From NCBI RefSeq assembly GCF_002563795.1, contig NZ_PDJL01000004.1, positions 62,001 through 126,000 of the forward strand: 64,000 bases of DNA, read 5' to 3'. This document shows, piece by piece, positions 42,243-52,233 of this stretch. Positions within the stretch are counted from its first letter, which is position 1; each line of letters opens with the position of its first letter. A program made the position numbers and the translations under genes. Source of the stretch: Vibrio sp. ES.051. Lineage in GTDB: Bacteria; Pseudomonadota; Gammaproteobacteria; Enterobacterales; Vibrionaceae. The notes beneath the pieces were generated by a model. That model was not told the origin of the DNA. It searched no databases and saw only the letters and a list, made by a program, of their open reading frames with translations.

Positions 42243-43184
42243 ATGAATAAACCTTTCTCTATCGCCATTCATGGTGGCGCTGGAACGATCTTGCGTGAGC
42301 AGGTGAGTGAGTCATTACAGCACTCAATTTTGACCGACTTAGAGTCAGCAGTACGTGCTGGTCACCAAATCCTCAAACAAGGGGGTGAAGCGCTTGATGC
42401 CGTTGTCGCGGCGGTAAAAGTGTTGGAAGATTCGCCTAACTTTAATGCGGGTAAAGGCTCTGTGCTGACACATAACGAGATGGTAGAAATGGACGCCTCT
42501 GTGATGGATGGTAGAAACCAAGCCGCAGGTGCGGTCGCTGGCGTTCGTCATATCAAGAATCCAATTGAACTTGCTCGTGACGTGATGCGAAACAGCAATC
42601 ACGTATTGTTGGTGGGTGAGGGCGCAGAGAAGTTTGCTTTTGAACAAGGGCATGAGTATACCGAGCAGGATTACTTTTTTACTGACCGACGTTATGAGCA
42701 ACTGCTTTCGATGCGAGATAAAGGACGGTTTGCACTATCGGAATCTCACTATCCAGATAACCAGAAACATGGCACCGTCGGAGCGGTAGCGCTGGATCAA
42801 CAAGGTAACTTAGCCGCTGCAACCAGCACAGGTGGCGTAACGAATAAGAAATATGGGCGAGTGGGCGATTCTGCATTGATAGGTTGCGGCACAGTGGCCG
42901 AAAATGGCGTCGTCGCGGTTTCGACCACGGGGGGCGGTGAGTTTTTTATCCGTAAACGTGTCGCAGAAGACGTCGCCGCGCGCATGCGTTACTTGAAAGA
43001 AGACGTCCGCACCGCTTGTGAGCATGTCATTCAAGGGGAGCTAAAAGAAATGGGCGGCGAAGGTGGTTTAATCGCAATTGACGCGCAAGGTGAACTGCAC
43101 TTTGCGATGAATAGTTCAGGCATGTATCGAGCGGGTATCAACGCTCAAGGCGAGTTGAGCGTACAAATTTTCGCAGATGAGTAG
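42243..43184 (+). CDS. iaaA: Isoaspartyl peptidase / plant-type L-asparaginase
   Basis: This N-terminal-nucleophile hydrolase removes isoaspartyl residues from dipeptides and has some asparaginase activity. The 313-residue precursor has the self-cleavage site at Gly177-Thr178 (HGTVGAVALD), which frees Thr178 as nucleophile. It also has SIAIHGGAGT at its start and the STGG and TTGGGE loops. The gene sits between slyD and slyX, where E. coli has nothing comparable. A terminator lies on each side, so it is monocistronic. No good Shine-Dalgarno sequence precedes the ATG. Confidence 0.92.
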   Translation: MNKPFSIAIHGGAGTILREQVSESLQHSILTDLESAVRAGHQILKQGGEALDAVVAAVKVLEDSPNFNAGKGSVLTHNEMVEMDASVMDGRNQAAGAVAGVRHIKNPIELARDVMRNSNHVLLVGEGAEKFAFEQGHEYTEQDYFFTDRRYEQLLSMRDKGRFALSESHYPDNQKHGTVGAVALDQQGNLAAATSTGGVTNKKYGRVGDSALIGCGTVAENGVVAVSTTGGGEFFIRKRVAEDVAARMRYLKEDVRTACEHVIQGELKEMGGEGGLIAIDAQGELHFAMNSSGMYRAGINAQGELSVQIFADE

Positions 43185-43213
43185 CTCAGCCCTTTCGACG
43201 GATTAAATACAAT

Positions 43214-43239
43214 AAACCCAGAATGCATTCTGGGTTTTA
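43214..43239. terminator. Terminator between iaaA and slyX
   Basis: The perfect 24-bp palindrome of AAACCCAGAAT arms around GC is followed by T. It lies between convergent genes. Confidence 0.8.
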
Positions 43240-43258
43240 GTTATGTTTCGTACATCGA

Positions 43259-43486
43259 TTAGTAATGTGGTGGTGGCGGCTCTGTTGTTGGATCGGCCAT
43301 GTCCGACGAATCCATATTTTTCACTTTACCCACCATGTACTTCATCTGATCCTGCATCTTGGCAATCAACAGTTGCTGTTGAGAGAGTGCTTCGTTCAGA
43401 TCTTCAATCGTTTGTTCTTGGAACGCGGCTTGACACTCTAAGTCATTGATGCGCGCTTCCAATTGCTGAATAAGTTTTTCTGTCAT
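43259..43486 (-). CDS. slyX: SlyX family protein
   Basis: This 75-residue coiled-coil protein (heptads in LEARINDLECQAAFQEQTIE) has the proline-rich C-terminus PPPPHY characteristic of SlyX. Function is unknown. The start ATG at 43486 overlaps the upstream WD40 gene's stop in an ATGA, indicating translational coupling. An in-frame start further up would lengthen it by 7 residues without family support. Confidence 0.9.
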   Translation of the reverse strand: MTEKLIQQLEARINDLECQAAFQEQTIEDLNEALSQQQLLIAKMQDQMKYMVGKVKNMDSSDMADPTTEPPPPHY

Positions 43487-44472
43487 GACCCGTTCTCTAA
43501 CTGCCAAGCTTGGGCAATGCCTGCTGAAGTAGCAGTAATTACACGTTGTTTTGAATCAAAGGCTGCATCATACACGACGGCGCGAGGAGGGCGAGTATCT
43601 TTTTTAGGCTCAACGTCAAATCTGTTGAGCCGTTCTCCTGTGTGGGTATCCCACACTGACACTCGGCCGGATGGCGCTCCAGTAACAAGCTGAGAGCCGT
43701 CGTCCGAAAACCGCGCGGTTGAGAAAATCAATTGACGCGACCAACTATTTAGTTGAGTGACGGCTTCTCCGCTTTCCAAGTTCCACACTACCGCTTGATT
43801 ACCCCCATCAGACGTCATAGCAAGTTGACCATCACGCTGAAGGGCAACGCGAACCACTCTTTGTTCATGTTCAAAGGTTCGCAATATTTGCCCGGACTCG
43901 GTATCCCAAAGGTATGCCTTGTAGTCATTGCCACCCGTGAGGGCAAAACGACCATTGGGCGATATCGCAACGGAGTTGACTTTTTCACGGTGCGCAAGGA
44001 ACTCCAAGCGTCGCCCGCTGACTAAGTTGACGTAAATGGCTTTACCGTTTGATAGCCCGAGCAGTACTTGTTCACCACTACTGGTGATAGCAACGTCGCG
44101 GATTAAAGCATCGGAAATGGACCAAAGACCTTTGGCTTGTGTCCAGCCTAGATCCCATACCGCGAAGTTCATTTGACTCGCGGTTACCGCATAGCGGCCA
44201 TTGTCTGAAATACGGACATGGGACACCACATTGGCGTCGGCATCTAACTCACCCAGTTTGGCTAATTGCTTATTGTGCTCAAGATCCCACAACACCAAGT
44301 GGTGTTGTTGAGAGTAGAGCAGGGCGAATCGTCCATCTCGACTGAGTGCAAAGCTGGTCGCGCCTTGTGGCTCAATAGGCCAGCGTTGCACTTCACGCTC
44401 GGTAAAAAAGCAACCATTTAACGTGGTGATGACAACTAAATATAGGAATAAATGAGAGATTCTTTGTATCAC
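43483..44472 (-). CDS. Predicted WD40-repeat lipoprotein
   Basis: The 329-residue product begins with a lipoprotein signal ending in LNG before Cys21. Repeated WD40-like blades follow, for example SHVRISDNGRYAVTASQMNF, SVAISPNGRFALTGGNDY and TARFSDDGSQLVTGAPSG. A seven-bladed propeller on the periplasmic face is likely. The start is taken as GTG at 44472 because it opens the signal peptide directly. No ATG fits; a longer frame upstream lacks a signal. The gene is coupled to slyX, an arrangement also reported for other vibrios. Function is unknown; a protein-binding scaffold is inference. Confidence 0.75.
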   Translation of the reverse strand: MIQRISHLFLYLVVITTLNGCFFTEREVQRWPIEPQGATSFALSRDGRFALLYSQQHHLVLWDLEHNKQLAKLGELDADANVVSHVRISDNGRYAVTASQMNFAVWDLGWTQAKGLWSISDALIRDVAITSSGEQVLLGLSNGKAIYVNLVSGRRLEFLAHREKVNSVAISPNGRFALTGGNDYKAYLWDTESGQILRTFEHEQRVVRVALQRDGQLAMTSDGGNQAVVWNLESGEAVTQLNSWSRQLIFSTARFSDDGSQLVTGAPSGRVSVWDTHTGERLNRFDVEPKKDTRPPRAVVYDAAFDSKQRVITATSAGIAQAWQLENGS

Positions 44473-44597
44473 GTCTAATAATCCGGTTTGTGTCTTGAGA
44501 CATATAGCTAGTATATTGGTATAACGATTGTCTTCACTAGTCTCATAGAAGATTTGTGCACAACAACCAATGGCGAAGCCATTATTGGGAGAATTTA

Positions 44598-45374
44598 ATG
44601 AAATCAGTTTTAAAAGTGTCGCTACTTGCTGCAACAGTCATGCTAGCGGTAGGTTGTCAGAAAGAAGAAACAGAAGCCGCACCTCAAGCAGAGCAAGTTC
44701 AAGCAGAAACCGGCAAAGCGGTTCACTTTAAAACCGACGACGATAAAGCGGCATACGCAATCGGCGTTTCATTCGCGAACTACTTAAGCACGAGCATCGA
44801 AAAACCGAGCGAAATTGGTATCGATCTCAATAAAGATCTTGTTCTTAAAGGCATTGAAGATGTATTCCAAGGCAATGCAGAGCTAAACGAAGAAGAAACA
44901 CGAGCGGCACTAGAATCGCTAGATAAGCGTGTTGCAGAGAAGATGCAAGCTCAAGTGGCGGAGAAAGCAGCAGAAGCGAAGCAAGCAGGCGATGATTTCC
45001 GCGCTGAATTCGAGAAGCAAGACGGTGTCGTGAAGACTGATTCAGGTCTCCTTTACCACGTCATTACGCCGGCTGAAGGTGAGAAACCAAAAGACACTGA
45101 TACGGTGCAAGTGCATTACCAAGGTACGCTCATCGACGGAACTCAGTTCGACAGTTCTTACGATCGTGGAGAGCCAGCAACGTTCCCACTAAATCGTGTA
45201 ATCCCGGGCTGGACCGAAGGTGTTCAGTTAATGCCAGTCGGCTCTAAGTTCAAATTTGTTATTCCACCCGAGCTAGCATACGGTGATCAAGACACGCCAA
45301 GTATCCCAGCTAACTCAACACTGGTATTTGAAGTTGAACTGCTAAAAGTAGACAACGACAAAGCTGAACAGTAA
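44598..45374 (+). CDS. fkpA: FKBP-type peptidyl-prolyl isomerase FkpA (predicted lipoprotein)
   Basis: FkpA is a periplasmic prolyl isomerase and chaperone for envelope proteins. The 258-residue protein has an N-terminal helical dimerisation region (about 45-140) and a C-terminal FKBP domain with VQVHYQGTLIDGTQFDSSY and GWTEGVQLMPVGSK. Its signal ends LAVGC, a lipobox with Cys20, unlike E. coli FkpA, which is soluble. Surface or membrane attachment as in Mip proteins is possible. The ATG at 44598 follows GGGAGAA. It diverges from the WD40-slyX pair. Confidence 0.92.
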   Translation: MKSVLKVSLLAATVMLAVGCQKEETEAAPQAEQVQAETGKAVHFKTDDDKAAYAIGVSFANYLSTSIEKPSEIGIDLNKDLVLKGIEDVFQGNAELNEEETRAALESLDKRVAEKMQAQVAEKAAEAKQAGDDFRAEFEKQDGVVKTDSGLLYHVITPAEGEKPKDTDTVQVHYQGTLIDGTQFDSSYDRGEPATFPLNRVIPGWTEGVQLMPVGSKFKFVIPPELAYGDQDTPSIPANSTLVFEVELLKVDNDKAEQ

Positions 45375-45394
45375 GAAATAGCGTTAAGTCATTG

Positions 45395-45424
45395 AAAAAG
45401 GTCCGTTTAACGGGCCTTTTTTGT
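45395..45424 (+). terminator. fkpA terminator
   Basis: The stem AAAAAGGTCCGTT pairs with TAACGGGCCTTTTT, with one G-U pair, and ends in T6. Confidence 0.88.
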
Positions 45425-45514
45425 TTTAGGTCACTAGTTGGTGAGTTTGCTAGGTTGCGTTTCAAATTTTCTGATAAACTTACATAAATTTGTTGATTTT
45501 TCGCACGAAGGCTT

Positions 45515-46237
45515 ATGACAACTACAGAAACAATAAACGCGGAGATGTTGCTCGAAATGGAATCCGTTAACGTGATGCCGTTTACTGAGCACGACAACAT
45601 CATTTTAAGATCGTATGAGGCGGTCGTAGATGGTATTGCGAGCCTGATAGGTCCGTTTTGTGAGATCGTTCTCCACTCCCTAGAAGACTTAAACACTTCT
45701 GCAATCAAGATAGCTAACGGGGAAAATACCGGTCGTCAGGTTGGTTCTCCAATCACTGATTTAGCGCTAAAAATGCTCAAAGACATAGAAGGCTCTGAGC
45801 GTAATTTCTCTCGCTCGTACTTTACGCGTGCGAAAGGTGGCGTATTTATGAAATCGATCACCGTTGCTATTCGTAATGGTGAAAACCGAGTGATTGGCTT
45901 ATTGTGTATCAACGTCAACCTTGATGCATCCTTCTCCCAAGTGCTTCAATCTTTCATGCCGACACAAGAAGCCAAAGAAGCCGCTTCGTCAGTGAACTTT
46001 GCAAGTGATGTAGAAGAGCTGGTGGACCAAACCGTTGAGCGCACGATTGAAGAAATCAATGCTGACAAATCTGTGTCGAACAACACGAAGAACCGTCAAA
46101 TTGTTATGGAACTGTACGATAAAGGTATCTTTGATATTAAAGACGCGATTAACCGTGTTGCCGATCGTCTGAATATCTCTAAGCATACCGTTTACTTATA
46201 TATCCGTCAGCGAAAAACCGAGGATGACGAAAAGTGA
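45515..46237 (+). CDS. yheO: YheO-type DNA-binding regulator
   Basis: The 240-residue protein has an N-terminal PAS-like YheO domain (about 25-140, ending [11 protein letters not shown]). A C-terminal helix-turn-helix follows (about 195-235, including [20 protein letters not shown]). Its targets are unknown; position ahead of tusDCB is conserved in enterobacteria, though a regulatory link is not shown. Its stop overlaps the tusD GTG (GTGA). Confidence 0.88.
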   Translation: MTTTETINAEMLLEMESVNVMPFTEHDNIILRSYEAVVDGIASLIGPFCEIVLHSLEDLNTSAIKIANGENTGRQVGSPITDLALKMLKDIEGSERNFSRSYFTRAKGGVFMKSITVAIRNGENRVIGLLCINVNLDASFSQVLQSFMPTQEAKEAASSVNFASDVEELVDQTVERTIEEINADKSVSNNTKNRQIVMELYDKGIFDIKDAINRVADRLNISKHTVYLYIRQRKTEDDEK

Positions 46238-46629
46238 GTGGGCTAACTTACACGTTAGTGGTGAATGGCCCAGTATATGGCAGTCAAGCTGCGCGAAGTG
46301 CCTACCAGTTCGCGCAAGCATTGATTGAGCAAGGCCACACACTGGTCAGCGTGTTCTTTTATCAAGACGGTGTGACTAATGGTACCGCTTTGAGTGTGCC
46401 AGCTAATGATGAATTTGATCTCAATAAAGCGTGGCAAACACTCGCCAAAGCAAATCAAGTGCGGTTAGAGACTTGCGTGGCGGCCGCGTTGCGTCGTGGC
46501 ATTGTGAGTGAAGAAGAAGCGAACCAACATGGTTTAGTGCAAAACAACCTTGCTGAAGGTTTTGAACAAGCCGGTTTGGGAAGTTTAGCCGAAGCGATGC
46601 TCACCCAAGACAGAGTGGTGCAGTTTTGA
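46234..46629 (+). CDS. tusD: Sulfur relay protein TusD
   Basis: In the TusBCD complex, TusD accepts persulfide from TusA and passes it toward TusE-MnmA for 2-thiolation of U34 in Lys, Glu and Gln tRNAs. The 131-residue DsrE-family protein has a conserved cysteine in [13 protein letters not shown]. It starts with GTG and overlaps yheO by 4 bp. Confidence 0.92.
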   Translation: MSGLTYTLVVNGPVYGSQAARSAYQFAQALIEQGHTLVSVFFYQDGVTNGTALSVPANDEFDLNKAWQTLAKANQVRLETCVAAALRRGIVSEEEANQHGLVQNNLAEGFEQAGLGSLAEAMLTQDRVVQF

Positions 46630-46982
46630 GTCAGTTAACTTATTTATTTCGTAGTGCACCTCATGGGCGAACGTCTGGACGCGAAGGTGTCGATGCATTA
46701 CTTGCTGCGTCAGCGTACAGTGAAGACATCAGTGTTATTTTCTTCGGTGATGGGGTGTACCAACTCTTGTTAGGTCAAGATCCCAGTATGATATTAAGTA
46801 AAGATTATGCACCAATGCTAAAGTTATTTGACCTTTATGACATCGAGCAAGTCTTTGTTTGTACCGACTCGCTTGTCGAACGAGGTTTAGCTCAAGCCGA
46901 TCTTGTGATTGATGCGCAACCACTTAGCATTCAGCAAATCAAAGAGAAATTACAACAAGCTGGCAAGCTACTGTTATTTTGA
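46626..46982 (+). CDS. tusC: Sulfur relay protein TusC
   Basis: TusC is the second DsrE-fold subunit of TusBCD. The 118-residue product includes [13 protein letters not shown] and the [11 protein letters not shown] segment. The start is TTG, overlapping the tusD stop (TTGA), so it probably depends on re-initiation after tusD. Confidence 0.9.
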   Translation: MSQLTYLFRSAPHGRTSGREGVDALLAASAYSEDISVIFFGDGVYQLLLGQDPSMILSKDYAPMLKLFDLYDIEQVFVCTDSLVERGLAQADLVIDAQPLSIQQIKEKLQQAGKLLLF

Positions 46983-46989
46983 GGAAGCC

Positions 46990-47265
46990 ATGTTACACAT
47001 TATTAAAACCGTTTCAGGCTTAGAAGATGCTATACTGGTATGCAGCGTTCATGACGATATCTTACTGATCGAAGACGCCGTATACGCAGCCAATTCGCAA
47101 CATCGAGCATTTAGTCAATTGAAAAGTTCGAGTGTATTTGCTTTAGAGAGCGATATACACGCTCGAGGTATGGCCAATCGTATCAGCCCTTCCATCTCAG
47201 TAGTGAACTACCTAGGTTTTGTTGAATTGACAGCAAAGCAAGATAAATCCTCAACTTGGGATTGA
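46990..47265 (+). CDS. tusB: Sulfur relay protein TusB
   Basis: TusB is the smallest subunit of TusBCD. The 91-residue protein begins MLHIIKTVSGL. It has the conserved SVHDDILLIEDAVYAA segment and the C-terminal INYL-like VVNYLGFVEL. The ATG at 46990 follows GAGGAAG directly after tusC. An in-frame ATG at 46909 lies inside tusC and is not used. It ends the yheO-tusDCB operon. Confidence 0.9.
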   Translation: MLHIIKTVSGLEDAILVCSVHDDILLIEDAVYAANSQHRAFSQLKSSSVFALESDIHARGMANRISPSISVVNYLGFVELTAKQDKSSTWD

Positions 47266-47335
47266 AAGATAATTCCTGTCGACAAAGCTTTACGGATGAA
47301 TTGTCCTAATTGAACAAAAAAGATTCGTATATTCC

Positions 47336-47364
47336 TTGACACACCTCTCACTGCTGCATAGAAT
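47336..47364 (+). promoter_or_regulatory. str operon promoter upstream of rpsL
   Basis: TTGACA at 47336-47341 and TAGAAT at 47359-47364 are separated by 17 bp, a near-consensus sigma-70 promoter. Initiation is expected around 47371, about 75 nt before the rpsL ATG. Confidence 0.85.
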
Positions 47365-47370
47365 TTTGCG

Positions 47371-47396
47371 TCCCTAACTGCAATGGCAGTTGGGGA
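47371..47396 (+). promoter_or_regulatory. Leader hairpin of the str operon
   Basis: TCCCTAACTGC pairs with GCAGTTGGGGA (11 bp, one G-U) around a 4-nt loop, right at the expected 5' end of the mRNA. It could shield the 5' end or act as a control element. The trailing T run is short, so it is not called a terminator. Confidence 0.55.
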
Positions 47397-47440
47397 TAGA
47401 TTTTTCACAAAGCTTACTTTCAAGTAAATTCAGGAGCTAG

Positions 47441-47818
<378 letters not shown>

Positions 47819-47918
47819 TGGATTCCGTTAAGTAAGGCCAAACACTAAATTATTTTTAATTTTTTGAAAAAACTGAAAAGTTTTGGATAAAACCTGAAGA
47901 AGACAACGGAGAAAATCC

Positions 47919-48389
47919 ATGCCACGTCGTCGCGTCATTGGTCAGCGTAAGATCCTTCCAGATCCAAAATTCAAATCTGAATTGCTGGCAAAATTCGTTA
48001 ACATCCTAATGGTTGACGGTAAAAAATCTACTGCAGAGAAAATTGTTTATACTGCGCTAGATACTATGGCTGAAAAGTCTGGTAAAGACCACTTAGCTGT
48101 ATTTGAAGAAGCTCTTGAAAACGTACGCCCTGCGGTAGAGGTTAAATCTCGCCGTGTTGGTGGTTCGACTTACCAAGTTCCTGTAGAAGTACGTCCGGTT
48201 CGCCGTAACGCACTTGCTATGCGTTGGTTGGTTGAAGCTGCGCGCAAGCGTGGTGAAAAATCTATGGCTCAACGCCTAGCTGCTGAAATGCTAGATGCGT
48301 CTGAGAATAAAGGTACTGCTGTTAAGAAACGTGAAGACGTTCACCGTATGGCAGATGCGAACAAAGCATTCGCTCATTACCGCTGGTAA
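47919..48389 (+). CDS. rpsG: 30S ribosomal protein S7
   Basis: S7 starts assembly of the 30S head and contacts E-site tRNA. The 156-residue protein begins [16 protein letters not shown] and has the standard length. The 100-nt gap after rpsL corresponds to the E. coli segment where S7 binds its own message to repress translation. The sequence differs from E. coli and the fold was not derived here. Confidence 0.97.
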   Translation: MPRRRVIGQRKILPDPKFKSELLAKFVNILMVDGKKSTAEKIVYTALDTMAEKSGKDHLAVFEEALENVRPAVEVKSRRVGGSTYQVPVEVRPVRRNALAMRWLVEAARKRGEKSMAQRLAAEMLDASENKGTAVKKREDVHRMADANKAFAHYRW

Positions 48390-48397
48390 TACCTTCT

Positions 48398-48426
48398 GTG
48401 CTGCGAGGTTCTCTCGCAGCACTTTT
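48398..48426 (+). terminator. Hairpin between rpsG and fusA, possible attenuator
   Basis: A perfect 10-bp stem GTGCTGCGAG/CTCGCAGCAC with a 5-nt loop is followed by TTTT. It sits inside the operon, 9 bp after the rpsG stop and 38 bp before fusA, so it would thin rather than end transcription. Confidence 0.6.
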
Positions 48427-48464
48427 CTATACTCTAAGGTACACCTTAGTAAGAGGATACAATT

Positions 48465-50564
48465 GTGGCTCGTAAAACTCCTATTGAGCGCTACCGTAAC
48501 ATCGGTATCTGTGCTCACGTAGATGCAGGAAAAACAACCACAACTGAGCGTATTCTGTTCTACACTGGCCTTTCTCACAAAATCGGCGAAGTTCACGATG
48601 GTGCAGCAACCATGGACTGGATGGAGCAGGAGCAGGAACGTGGTATTACTATCACATCCGCTGCGACTACTACATTCTGGCGTGGTATGGAAGCACAGTT
48701 CCCTGAGCATCGCGTAAACATCATTGATACCCCTGGACACGTTGACTTTACTATCGAAGTAGAGCGTTCTCTTCGTGTACTTGACGGTGCTGTGGTTGTG
48801 TTCTGTGGCTCATCTGGTGTTGAACCTCAGTCTGAAACTGTATGGCGTCAAGCAGACAAATACCACGTTCCACGTTTGGTATTTGTAAACAAGATGGACC
48901 GTGCGGGCGCAGACTTCCTACGCGTTGTGGACCAAATTAAAAATCGTCTTGGTGCGAACCCTGTTCCAATCCAACTGAACGTTGGTGCAGAAGATGAGTT
49001 CAGAGGTGTCATCGACCTTATCAAGATGAAAATGCTCAACTGGAATGAAGCCGATCAAGGCACTTCGTTTACTTACGAAGACATCCCAGCTGACATGATC
49101 GAGCTTGCTGAAGAGTGGCGCAGCCATATGGTTGAATCCGCTGCTGAAGCTAGCGAAGAGCTGATGGACAAGTACCTTGAAGAAGGTGAGCTAACTGAAG
49201 CTGAGATCAAGCAAGCTCTACGTACTCGTACACTAAACAACGAAATCGTACTGGCTACTTGTGGTAGTGCGTTTAAGAATAAAGGTGTTCAAGCGGTACT
49301 AGACGCTGTGATTGAATTCTTGCCATCGCCAATCGAAGTGCCTGCCATTAAAGGTGTCGATGATAGAGAGAATGAAGTTGAACGTCATGCGGACGACAAT
49401 GAACCTTTCTCTGCGCTAGCGTTTAAGATCGCGACAGACCCATTTGTGGGGACGCTGACTTTCATGCGTGTTTACTCAGGTGTTGTAAACTCAGGTGATG
49501 CTGTCTACAACTCGGTAAAAGGCAAGAAAGAGCGTTTTGGTCGTATCGTTCAGATGCATGCGAATAAGCGTGAAGAAGTAAAAGAAGTTTGCGCTGGTGA
49601 TATCGCTGCTGCTATCGGTCTGAAAGACGTGACAACAGGCGACACACTGTGCGATCAGAACCACAAAGTGATTCTAGAGCGCATGGAGTTTCCTGAGCCG
49701 GTTATTCAGATCGCTGTAGAGCCTCGTTCTAAGGCTGACCAAGAAAAAATGGCTATCGCGCTAGGTAAGCTGGCTGCGGAAGATCCATCATTTCGCGTGG
49801 AAACGGACGACGAATCAGGTCAAACTCTGATCTCTGGTATGGGTGAACTTCACCTAGACATTATCGTTGATCGTATGAAGCGTGAATTCAGCGTTGATTG
49901 TAACGTTGGTAAACCTCAGGTGGCTTACCGTGAAACCATTCGTGGTAAAGCGGAAGTGGAAGGTAAATTTGTTCGTCAATCAGGTGGTCGTGGTCAATAC
50001 GGTCATGTGTGGATCAAACTTGAGCCTTCAGAACCTGGCGAAGGTTTCGTATTCGTAGACGAAATCGTGGGTGGTGCTGTTCCTAAGGAATTCATCAGTT
50101 CGGTAGCGAAAGGTATCGAAGAGCAAATGAATAGTGGTGTGCTAGCGGGTTATCCTGTGCTAGATATTAAAGCTACACTATTTGATGGTTCTTACCACGA
50201 TGTAGACTCAAGCGAGATAGCGTTTAAGATCGCTGGCTCGATGGCATTTAAGAAAGGTGCGCTAGAAGCACAACCTGTGATTCTAGAGCCGATGATGAAT
50301 GTCGAAGTAACCACTCCGGAAGATTGGATGGGTGATGTTGTTGGTGACCTAAACCGTCGTCGTGGTATCATCGAAGGAATGGACGAAGGTGTGGCTGGTC
50401 TTAAGATCATCCGTGCTCAAGTACCGCTATCTCAGATGTTTGGTTACGCAACTGACCTACGTTCTGCAACTCAAGGGCGAGCGTCGTACTCAATGGAATT
50501 CCATGAGTACGCTGAAGTGCCTAAGAACTTTGCGGAAGCACTCATTGCTGAGCGTGGTTACTAA
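48465..50564 (+). CDS. fusA: Elongation factor G
   Basis: EF-G is the GTPase driving translocation and, with RRF, ribosome recycling. The 699-residue protein has G1 [18 protein letters not shown] (G3) and NKMDRAG (G4), then the five EF-G domains. The start is GTG, preceded by AGAGGA. As part of the str operon it should be co-expressed with S12, S7 and EF-Tu. Confidence 0.97.
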   Translation: MARKTPIERYRNIGICAHVDAGKTTTTERILFYTGLSHKIGEVHDGAATMDWMEQEQERGITITSAATTTFWRGMEAQFPEHRVNIIDTPGHVDFTIEVERSLRVLDGAVVVFCGSSGVEPQSETVWRQADKYHVPRLVFVNKMDRAGADFLRVVDQIKNRLGANPVPIQLNVGAEDEFRGVIDLIKMKMLNWNEADQGTSFTYEDIPADMIELAEEWRSHMVESAAEASEELMDKYLEEGELTEAEIKQALRTRTLNNEIVLATCGSAFKNKGVQAVLDAVIEFLPSPIEVPAIKGVDDRENEVERHADDNEPFSALAFKIATDPFVGTLTFMRVYSGVVNSGDAVYNSVKGKKERFGRIVQMHANKREEVKEVCAGDIAAAIGLKDVTTGDTLCDQNHKVILERMEFPEPVIQIAVEPRSKADQEKMAIALGKLAAEDPSFRVETDDESGQTLISGMGELHLDIIVDRMKREFSVDCNVGKPQVAYRETIRGKAEVEGKFVRQSGGRGQYGHVWIKLEPSEPGEGFVFVDEIVGGAVPKEFISSVAKGIEEQMNSGVLAGYPVLDIKATLFDGSYHDVDSSEIAFKIAGSMAFKKGALEAQPVILEPMMNVEVTTPEDWMGDVVGDLNRRRGIIEGMDEGVAGLKIIRAQVPLSQMFGYATDLRSATQGRASYSMEFHEYAEVPKNFAEALIAERGY

Positions 50565-50621
50565 TTGACGATTGAACTACAAAAAGTTTACGACTTTTTG
50601 TGAGATCAGGCAGTCCAAATA

Positions 50622-50650
50622 TTGCGCTAACCGACGTTGGCGCATAAAAT
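50622..50650 (+). promoter_or_regulatory. Candidate tuf promoter with internal dyad
   Basis: TTGCGC at 50622-50627 and TAAAAT at 50645-50650 are separated by 17 bp. A 9-bp dyad, TGCGCTAAC and GTTGGCGCA around CGAC, covers 50623-50644, that is, the whole spacer. This may provide separate tuf transcription. Confidence 0.5.
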
Positions 50651-50717
50651 AACAATTTCTGGCGCGTCGTCGATCAATAATGATCACGGCGAATCATAAC
50701 TAGGAAGGAACACGATC

Positions 50718-51902
50718 GTGTCTAAAGAAAAATTTGAACGTACGAAACCGCACGTTAACGTTGGTACTATCGGCCACGTTGACCACGGTAAAACAACTCT
50801 AACTGCTGCAATCTGTACTACTCTAGCTAAAGTGTACGGCGGTGTTGCAAAAGACTTTGCTTCTATCGATAACGCTCCAGAAGAGCGTGAGCGCGGTATC
50901 ACTATCGCAACGTCTCACGTTGAGTACGACACTCCAACTCGTCACTACGCACACGTTGACTGTCCAGGACACGCTGACTACGTTAAAAACATGATCACCG
51001 GTGCTGCACAGATGGACGGTGGTATCCTAGTTGTTGCTGCGACAGATGGCCCAATGCCACAAACTCGTGAGCACATCCTACTAGGCCGTCAGGTTGGTAT
51101 CCCATACATCATCGTATTCATGAACAAATGTGACATGGTTGATGATGAAGAGCTACTAGAGCTAGTAGAAATGGAAGTTCGTGAACTTCTATCTGAGTAC
51201 GATTTCCCAGGTGATGACCTACCAGTTATCCAAGGTTCTGCACTAGGCGCACTAAACGGCGAAGAGCAGTGGGAAGCGAAAATCGTTGAACTAGCTGAAG
51301 CACTAGACTCTTACATCCCAGAGCCAGAGCGTGCAGTAGATCAGCCATTCCTAATGCCTATCGAAGACGTATTCTCAATTCAAGGTCGTGGTACAGTAGT
51401 AACGGGTCGTATTGAGCGTGGTATCCTAAGAGTTGGTGACGAAGTTGCTATCGTAGGTATCAAGGAAACAACGACTACAACATGTACTGGTGTAGAGATG
51501 TTCCGTAAGCTTCTAGACGAAGGCCGTGCTGGTGAAAACGTTGGTGCACTTCTACGTGGTACTAAGCGTGACGACGTAGAGCGTGGTCAAGTACTGGCTA
51601 AGCCTGGTTCAATCACCCCACACACTAAGTTCGAATCAGAAGTATACGTACTGTCTAAAGATGAAGGTGGTCGTCACACTCCATTCTTCAAAGGCTACCG
51701 TCCACAGTTCTACTTCCGTACAACTGACGTAACTGGTGACATCCAGCTACCAGAAGGCGTAGAAATGGTAATGCCTGGTGACAACGTACAAATGACTGTT
51801 GAGCTAATCGCACCAATCGCAATGGACGAAGGTCTACGTTTCGCGATCCGTGAAGGTGGCCGTACAGTAGGTGCTGGTGTTGTTGCTAAGATCTTTGACT
51901 AA
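50718..51902 (+). CDS. tuf: Elongation factor Tu
   Basis: EF-Tu delivers aminoacyl-tRNA to the ribosome as a GTP complex. The 394-residue protein has G1 [22 protein letters not shown] and [10 protein letters not shown], then two beta-barrel domains. The start is GTG after AGGAAGG. Many gammaproteobacteria carry a second tuf copy elsewhere; only this one is in view, so it is not labelled tufA or tufB. Confidence 0.97.
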   Translation: MSKEKFERTKPHVNVGTIGHVDHGKTTLTAAICTTLAKVYGGVAKDFASIDNAPEERERGITIATSHVEYDTPTRHYAHVDCPGHADYVKNMITGAAQMDGGILVVAATDGPMPQTREHILLGRQVGIPYIIVFMNKCDMVDDEELLELVEMEVRELLSEYDFPGDDLPVIQGSALGALNGEEQWEAKIVELAEALDSYIPEPERAVDQPFLMPIEDVFSIQGRGTVVTGRIERGILRVGDEVAIVGIKETTTTTCTGVEMFRKLLDEGRAGENVGALLRGTKRDDVERGQVLAKPGSITPHTKFESEVYVLSKDEGGRHTPFFKGYRPQFYFRTTDVTGDIQLPEGVEMVMPGDNVQMTVELIAPIAMDEGLRFAIREGGRTVGAGVVAKIFD

Positions 51903-51963
51903 TTCTTAACGAATTAAACAAAATCTTGCACTGTTCTTCTTTTTTGAAGAAAGCGCATCAGAG

Positions 51964-51989
51964 AAGGGAAGCTTAGGCTTCCCTTTTTA
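51964..51989 (+). terminator. str operon terminator
   Basis: The stem AAGGGAAGC/GCTTCCCTT with a short loop is followed by T5. Confidence 0.85.
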
Positions 51990-52173
51990 ATATCTAAAAT
52001 TTCATTCAGTTATAAGAATTATTACAAAAATTTTTATATTTATTGTAAATAAAACAAAATCTTAATTTCTATTCCATATCTATTTTCCTGTCTCTATTTC
52101 TAACGGTTTGATCTTTTACCGTTATTTGCAAATCAATATAACGAACTGTTCTTAAAATTAACAAAATGCGACT

Positions 52174-52192
52174 GGTAATAATAACTATTCTT
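52174..52192. promoter_or_regulatory. Candidate Fur box upstream of bfd
   Basis: GGTAATAATAACTATTCTT matches 13 of 19 positions of the Fur consensus. It sits 41 bp before the bfd ATG in an otherwise gene-free, AT-rich gap (51990-52233). Iron control of bfd is known in other gammaproteobacteria. Confidence 0.35.
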
Positions 52193-52233
52193 GTTTATAT
52201 TGACTGTCATCAGTTCATTTTACAGGTTTAATT

